Assembly (NCBI GenBank): GCA_964468755.1
Contig: CAYXWH010000063.1
Coordinates: 1-8,081, forward strand
Source: CAYXWH01 sp964468755
Lineage (GTDB): Bacteria; Chloroflexota; Dehalococcoidia; Dehalococcoidales; RBG-16-60-22
Length of the DNA stretch: 8,081 nt
Direction: 5' to 3'
In this document: piece by piece, positions 6,568-8,081 of the stretch
Position numbering within the stretch: the first letter of the stretch is position 1
Layout: each line of letters starts with the position of its first letter
The notes under the pieces: model-generated
Databases searched by the model: none
Told to the model about the DNA's origin: nothing
Seen by the model: only the letters and a program-made list of their open reading frames with translations
Position numbers and translations under genes: made by a program

Positions 6568-7584
6568 ATGATAGTCGAAATGAGGTCAGGAGCCACTCAG
6601 GGGGAGACTGACGGCGTTGTCCAGCGGGCAAGGTCACTGGGACTGAACGTACAGCTGAACCTGGGCACTGACAAGACAGTGATTGCCTTACTGGGAAGCA
6701 ATACCGGGCAGCTCTCCACGGATATCTTTGCGGTACTCCCCGGAGTGGAGAGTGTCACCCGGATTATGAAACCATACAAACTCGCCTCCCGGACAGTAAA
6801 AGCGGAGGATAGTCTGGTTTCGGTTGGCGGTATTGAGATTGGGGGGGAGCGCTTTGTGGTAATAGCGGGACCCTGCGCTATTGAGAGTGAGGAACAACTT
6901 ACCGAGTGTGCCCGGGTAGTAAAAGAGTCCGGTGCCAGTATCTTGCGCGGCGGCGCCTTCAAACCGCGTACCTCACCGTTCAGCTTCCAGGGTTTGGAGG
7001 AGGCCGGGCTGGAAGTACTGGCCAAAGTCAAGAAAAAGTCTGCCATGCCCGCAGTCACCGAAGTGGTTGACCCTCACGAGGTCAGCCTGGTAGCTGCCTA
7101 TGCTGATATTCTGCAAATTGGTTCCCGCAATATGCAGAATTTTGCCCTGCTCACCAACGTGGGACGCAGTCATTGCCCGGTAGTCCTCAAACGCGGTTTT
7201 TCCTGCACCGTAACCGAGTGGCTCACCGCCGCCGACTATCTACTGGCCGAAGGCAATAACCAGGTAATTCTCTGTGAGCGTGGAATCAGAACATTTGAAA
7301 ACAGCACCCGGTTTTCGCTGGACATTTCTTCGATACCGGTAATCAAGAAGTCCAGTCACCTGCCGGTCATTGTTGACCCCAGTCATGCGGCTGGCCATTA
7401 CTCACTGGTGCCAGCCATAGCCAAGGCAGCACTGGCCGCCGGCGCCGATGGTCTTCTCATCGAAGTCCATCCCAATCCCAAAGAAGCCCTGGTAGACGGT
7501 TCCCAATCCCTGAACCCGGCTAACTTTGCGCTTCTTATGGAAGAACTCAGAGCCATTGCCCGAGCGGTGGGCAGGTATATCTAG
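6568..7584 (+). CDS. aroF: 3-deoxy-7-phosphoheptulonate (DAHP) synthase, type I-beta
   Basis: This cytoplasmic enzyme condenses phosphoenolpyruvate with erythrose 4-phosphate to DAHP, the first step of the shikimate route to aromatic amino acids. Residues 1-70 form the small ferredoxin-like N-terminal domain that in Thermotoga-type enzymes carries feedback inhibition by Tyr/Phe. The TIM barrel (about 85-338) contains IAGPCAIES, LRGGAFKPRTSPFSFQGL, QIGSRNMQNF, VLKRG, CERGIRTFE, VDPSHAAGH and EVHPNPKEALVDGSQSL, all intact. Metal ligands by family comparison are Cys103, His273, Glu299 and Asp310, each one number above the Thermotoga maritima residues as I remember them. Its length (338) also equals that enzyme. 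It has its own promoter. GAAGAGG lies about 15 bases before the ATG, and a five-codon frame (6554-6571) ends inside the start codon. 3' to the gene I see no clear terminator before the tRNA promoter. Confidence 0.96.
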   Translation: MIVEMRSGATQGETDGVVQRARSLGLNVQLNLGTDKTVIALLGSNTGQLSTDIFAVLPGVESVTRIMKPYKLASRTVKAEDSLVSVGGIEIGGERFVVIAGPCAIESEEQLTECARVVKESGASILRGGAFKPRTSPFSFQGLEEAGLEVLAKVKKKSAMPAVTEVVDPHEVSLVAAYADILQIGSRNMQNFALLTNVGRSHCPVVLKRGFSCTVTEWLTAADYLLAEGNNQVILCERGIRTFENSTRFSLDISSIPVIKKSSHLPVIVDPSHAAGHYSLVPAIAKAALAAGADGLLIEVHPNPKEALVDGSQSLNPANFALLMEELRAIARAVGRYI

Positions 7585-7693
7585 TGGGTTGTTGCACCTG
7601 AAAAACTGCTGACAGAACTATCAGTACCAATGCCCCAGATGAACGCGTAGTTATTAAAAAGGGGCCATATTTCCTCAAGCTATAGGATTAACC

Positions 7694-7723
7694 TTGACAA
7701 AAGGCAGGGTTTTGAGGTATTAG
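7694..7723 (+). promoter_or_regulatory. Sigma70-type promoter for the tRNA cluster
   Basis: TTGACA (7694-7699), an 18-bp spacer and TATTAG (7718-7723, 4 of 6 matches). The predicted start near 7730 would give a 5' leader of about 63 nt to be removed from tRNA-Leu by RNase P. Confidence 0.5.
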
Positions 7724-7792
7724 TTATTATTGCAGACAATGAGAATCCGGTAGTTGGGTGAGGTGGTGGTTCAGGTCCTCTGTTAAAAGTAT

Positions 7793-7879
7793 GCCGAAGT
7801 GGCGGAATGGCAGACGCGCTACGTTCAGGGCGTAGTGTCCTTCACGGGCGTGAGAGTTCAAATCTCTCCTTCGGCACCA
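7793..7879 (+). tRNA. tRNA-Leu(CAG), with encoded CCA
   Basis: The acceptor stem GCCGAAG (7793-7799) pairs with CTTCGGC (7869-7875); the discriminator is A (7876) and CCA follows (7877-7879). The anticodon stem CTACG/CGTAG (7819-7823, 7831-7835) closes loop TTCAGGG, with anticodon CAG at 7826-7828, decoding CUG. A long variable arm (7836-7851, GTCC with GGGC) marks it as class II, as expected for leucine. The T arm is GAGAG-TTCAAAT-CTCTC. Discriminator A also fits leucine identity. Confidence 0.97.
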
Positions 7880-7889
7880 AAGATGAAAA

Positions 7890-7931
7890 AAAGCGACTAT
7901 AGCGAGAAAAATAGTCACTTTCCTGGTTTTT
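7890..7931 (+). other. Weak hairpin between tRNA-Leu and tRNA-Arg
   Basis: AAAGCGACTAT (7890-7900) pairs with ATAGTCACTTT (7911-7921) with one C-A mismatch and a 10-base loop. Five T (7927-7931) follow after a 5-base gap. It could be a partial terminator or a processing structure between the two tRNAs; the displaced T-run makes efficient termination doubtful. Confidence 0.3.
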
Positions 7932-7946
7932 AAAACAAGAGTTATT

Positions 7947-8023
7947 GCGCTTGTAGCTCAGCTGGATAGAGCGCAGCCCTGCGGAGGCTGAGGCCGTGGG
8001 TTCGAACCCCGCCAAGCGCGCCA
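7947..8023 (+). tRNA. tRNA-Arg(GCG), with encoded CCA
   Basis: The acceptor stem GCGCTTG (7947-7953) pairs with CAAGCGC (8013-8019), then discriminator G and CCA (8021-8023). The D stem GCTC/GAGC encloses AGCTGGATA, whose A after GG is the A20 arginine identity base. The anticodon stem CAGCC/GGCTG (7974-7978, 7986-7990) closes loop CTGCGGA, giving anticodon GCG at 7981-7983, which reads CGC (and CGU by wobble). The T arm GTGGG-TTCGAAC-CCCGC has one G-T pair. Most bacteria serve CGU/CGC with an ACG anticodon deaminated to inosine, so G34 is uncommon. Confidence 0.94.
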
Positions 8024-8026
8024 CGA

Positions 8027-8081
8027 GGGCGGTTAGCTCAGTTGGTTAGAGCACCTGCTTTACACGCAGGGGGTCAGAGGT
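8027..8081 (+). tRNA. tRNA-Val(UAC), 3' end beyond the window
   Basis: The acceptor 5' strand GGGCGGT (8027-8033) starts 3 bases after the tRNA-Arg CCA. The D stem is GCTC/GAGC. The anticodon stem CCTGC/GCAGG (8054-8058, 8066-8070) closes loop TTTACAC, with anticodon TAC at 8061-8063, reading GUA and other GUN codons. The T arm is cut by the window edge after its 5' strand. The tight spacing points to one polycistronic tRNA transcript. Confidence 0.93.

Noticed and set aside
7727..8024. Reverse-strand open frames with RFELSRP and GFEPTAS phrases across the tRNA genes
   Set aside because: These peptides are the well-known conceptual translations of tRNA antisense strands; the region is fully explained by tRNA-Leu and tRNA-Arg.
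7793..8081. tRNA cluster as an integration site for a mobile element
   Set aside because: No integrase, repeated tRNA 3' end or phage-like gene is visible in the window.

Overview
The window is bacterial chromosome of moderate GC content, densely coded on the + strand. Bacterial identity rests on five sigma70-type promoters (TTGACA/T, 17-18 bp spacer, TA-rich -10), Shine-Dalgarno sites, a lipobox-type lipoprotein signal and tRNAs with encoded CCA. The protein style (HAAT-type transporter with a degenerate LivG signature motif, type I-beta DAHP synthase of Thermotoga length, a C-terminally anchored beta-helix protein) would fit an uncultured Chloroflexota/Dehalococcoidia-like lineage. That placement is my inference from general likeness and is not proven by the sequence.

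Layout: (1) 2-769 is the 3' end of a surface protein: beta-helix repeats, an acidic Ser/Thr/Glu-rich stalk, one membrane helix and a basic tail. (2) 770-1296 is non-coding: a 10-bp GC-rich hairpin (863-887), then a good promoter (987-1015) and a leader of about 275 nt. (3) 1297-6328 is a complete branched-chain amino acid/amide ABC importer in the order binding lipoprotein (livK-like), ATPases livG and livF, permeases livH and livM. A 347-bp gap between livK and livG carries two further promoters and a 17-bp-stem inverted repeat that overlaps the predicted start of the first. (4) 6329-6567 holds a strong promoter for aroF. (5) 6568-7584 is a complete DAHP synthase, the first enzyme of the shikimate pathway. 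(6) 7585-8081 is a tRNA cluster with its own promoter: Leu(CAG), Arg(GCG) and Val(UAC), the last cut by the window edge.

How they work together: the lipoprotein captures a substrate (amino acid, amide or similar) outside the membrane and passes it to the LivHM channel powered by LivGF. The extra promoters before livG would let the membrane complex be made independently of the binding protein. aroF and the tRNA operon appear to be separate transcription units with housekeeping roles.

I see no mobile element, CRISPR array, phage gene or clearly new system. The points most worth a second look are the promoter-overlapping inverted repeat at 2727-2772, the tRNA-Arg with a GCG anticodon, the eroded ABC signature motif in LivG, and the look-alike mini-ORFs that end inside the start codons of livH and aroF.
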